In this document: positions 25,646-26,023 of the stretch, one piece after another
How positions within the stretch are numbered: the stretch's first letter is position 1
Layout: every line of letters starts with the position of its first letter
NCBI GenBank assembly: GCA_000434935.1
Contig: FR882184.1
Coordinates: 1,286-27,308, forward strand
Length of the DNA: 26,023 nt
Source: Bacteroides sp. CAG:709
GTDB lineage: Bacteria; Bacteroidota; Bacteroidia; Bacteroidales; UBA932
Reading direction: 5' to 3'
Program-made: the position numbers and the translations under genes
Notes under the pieces: model-generated
Databases searched by the model: none
Seen by the model: only the letters and a program-made list of their open reading frames with translations
What the model was told of the DNA's origin: nothing

Positions 25646-26023
25646 ATGTTAGACATTTTTGACAGAATTGAAAGAGACTCAGGCGGTCCTATCGGCCAGT
25701 ATTTCAGCCAGGCTTACGGTTATTACATGTATCCACGTCTGGAGGGAGAACTCGGACCTCACATGATTTTCAACGGGACAGAGGTCCTGAACTGGAGCCT
25801 GAACAACTACCTCGGACTTGCAAATCATCCGGAGGTGCGCAAGGCAGATGCTGAAGCTGCGGCTAAATGGGGCCTTGCATACCCTATGGGCGCCAGAATG
25901 CTGTCGGGCAATACCAGATACCACGAGAAACTTGAGAAGATGTTCGCGGAGTTCGAGAAGAAGGAAGATGCCTTCCTCTACAACTTCGGATATCAGGGAA
26001 TCGTTTCCACAATCGACGCTCTT
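25646..26023 (+). CDS. PLP-dependent alpha-oxoamine synthase family protein (serine palmitoyltransferase / AONS type), 5' part
   Basis: The first 126 residues are present; the gene runs off the right edge. MLDIFDRIERDSGGPIGQYF, then WSLNNYLGLANHPEVRKADA, PMGARMLSGNTRYHEKLEKM and AFLYNFGYQGIVSTIDAL match the N-terminal part of fold-type I PLP enzymes that join an amino acid to an acyl-CoA. Family members include serine palmitoyltransferase (first step of sphingolipids, known in Bacteroidetes), 8-amino-7-oxononanoate synthase and glycine C-acetyltransferase. The catalytic lysine and substrate-deciding residues lie outside the window, so the exact reaction is open. It starts 23 nt after gyrB, possibly on the same transcript. 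Confidence 0.8.
   Translation, partial: MLDIFDRIERDSGGPIGQYFSQAYGYYMYPRLEGELGPHMIFNGTEVLNWSLNNYLGLANHPEVRKADAEAAAKWGLAYPMGARMLSGNTRYHEKLEKMFAEFEKKEDAFLYNFGYQGIVSTIDAL

Overview
The window is a chromosomal segment from a member of the Bacteroidota, most likely the order Bacteroidales. The evidence is the gene content: a NigD-like lipoprotein, a fimbrillin-like lipoprotein, an OstA-like/SurA/PPIase/guaB cluster, an ECF sigma factor paired with a beta-barrel protein, and an oligopeptide transporter followed by pepT. The promoters point the same way, with -7 boxes of the TAnnTTTG type and a TTG about 20 nt upstream, and there are few Shine-Dalgarno sequences. The genus cannot be fixed from sequence reading alone. 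I see no rRNA, tRNA, CRISPR array or intact transposase.

Layout. 1-2309 (+): the 3' part of an OPT-family peptide transporter and pepT, a peptide uptake and cleavage unit closed by a strong terminator. 2391-3364 (+): an AT-rich two-gene module, probably toxin-antitoxin, with a perfect 12-bp inverted repeat overlapping its promoter. 3361-9787 (-): an apparent operon guaB > PPIase-like lipoprotein > surA > OstA-like protein, which joins GMP synthesis to outer-membrane biogenesis. 10046-13910 (+): an accessory surface locus with a 48-aa peptide, an 848-aa modular lipoprotein, and a DNA/RNA non-specific endonuclease lying in the same frame but behind two stop codons and lacking its own export signal. 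14029-15181 (+): two uncharacterised genes. 15182-15845: a gene-free stretch between converging genes, packed with large stem-loops. 15846-18429 (-): NigD-like lipoprotein > ECF sigma factor > a membrane-anchored protein with a C-terminal beta-barrel. 18541-25622 (+): a large TPR protein, an outer-membrane beta-barrel protein and gyrB. 25646-26023 (+): the start of a serine palmitoyltransferase / 8-amino-7-oxononanoate synthase-type PLP enzyme.

The most unusual structure is in front of gyrB. A 137-bp block, containing the end of a leader hairpin, the 5' leader and the first 32 codons of gyrB, occurs twice without a mismatch, separated by a 78-bp structured stretch. The first copy runs into a 50-codon ORF ending 62 nt before the true gyrB start. 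Each copy has a 7-bp leader hairpin, and one base pair has changed from T-A to C-G between them. This could be a recombination scar, a new leader-peptide regulator, or a strain-mixture assembly error, and read-level checks would separate these.
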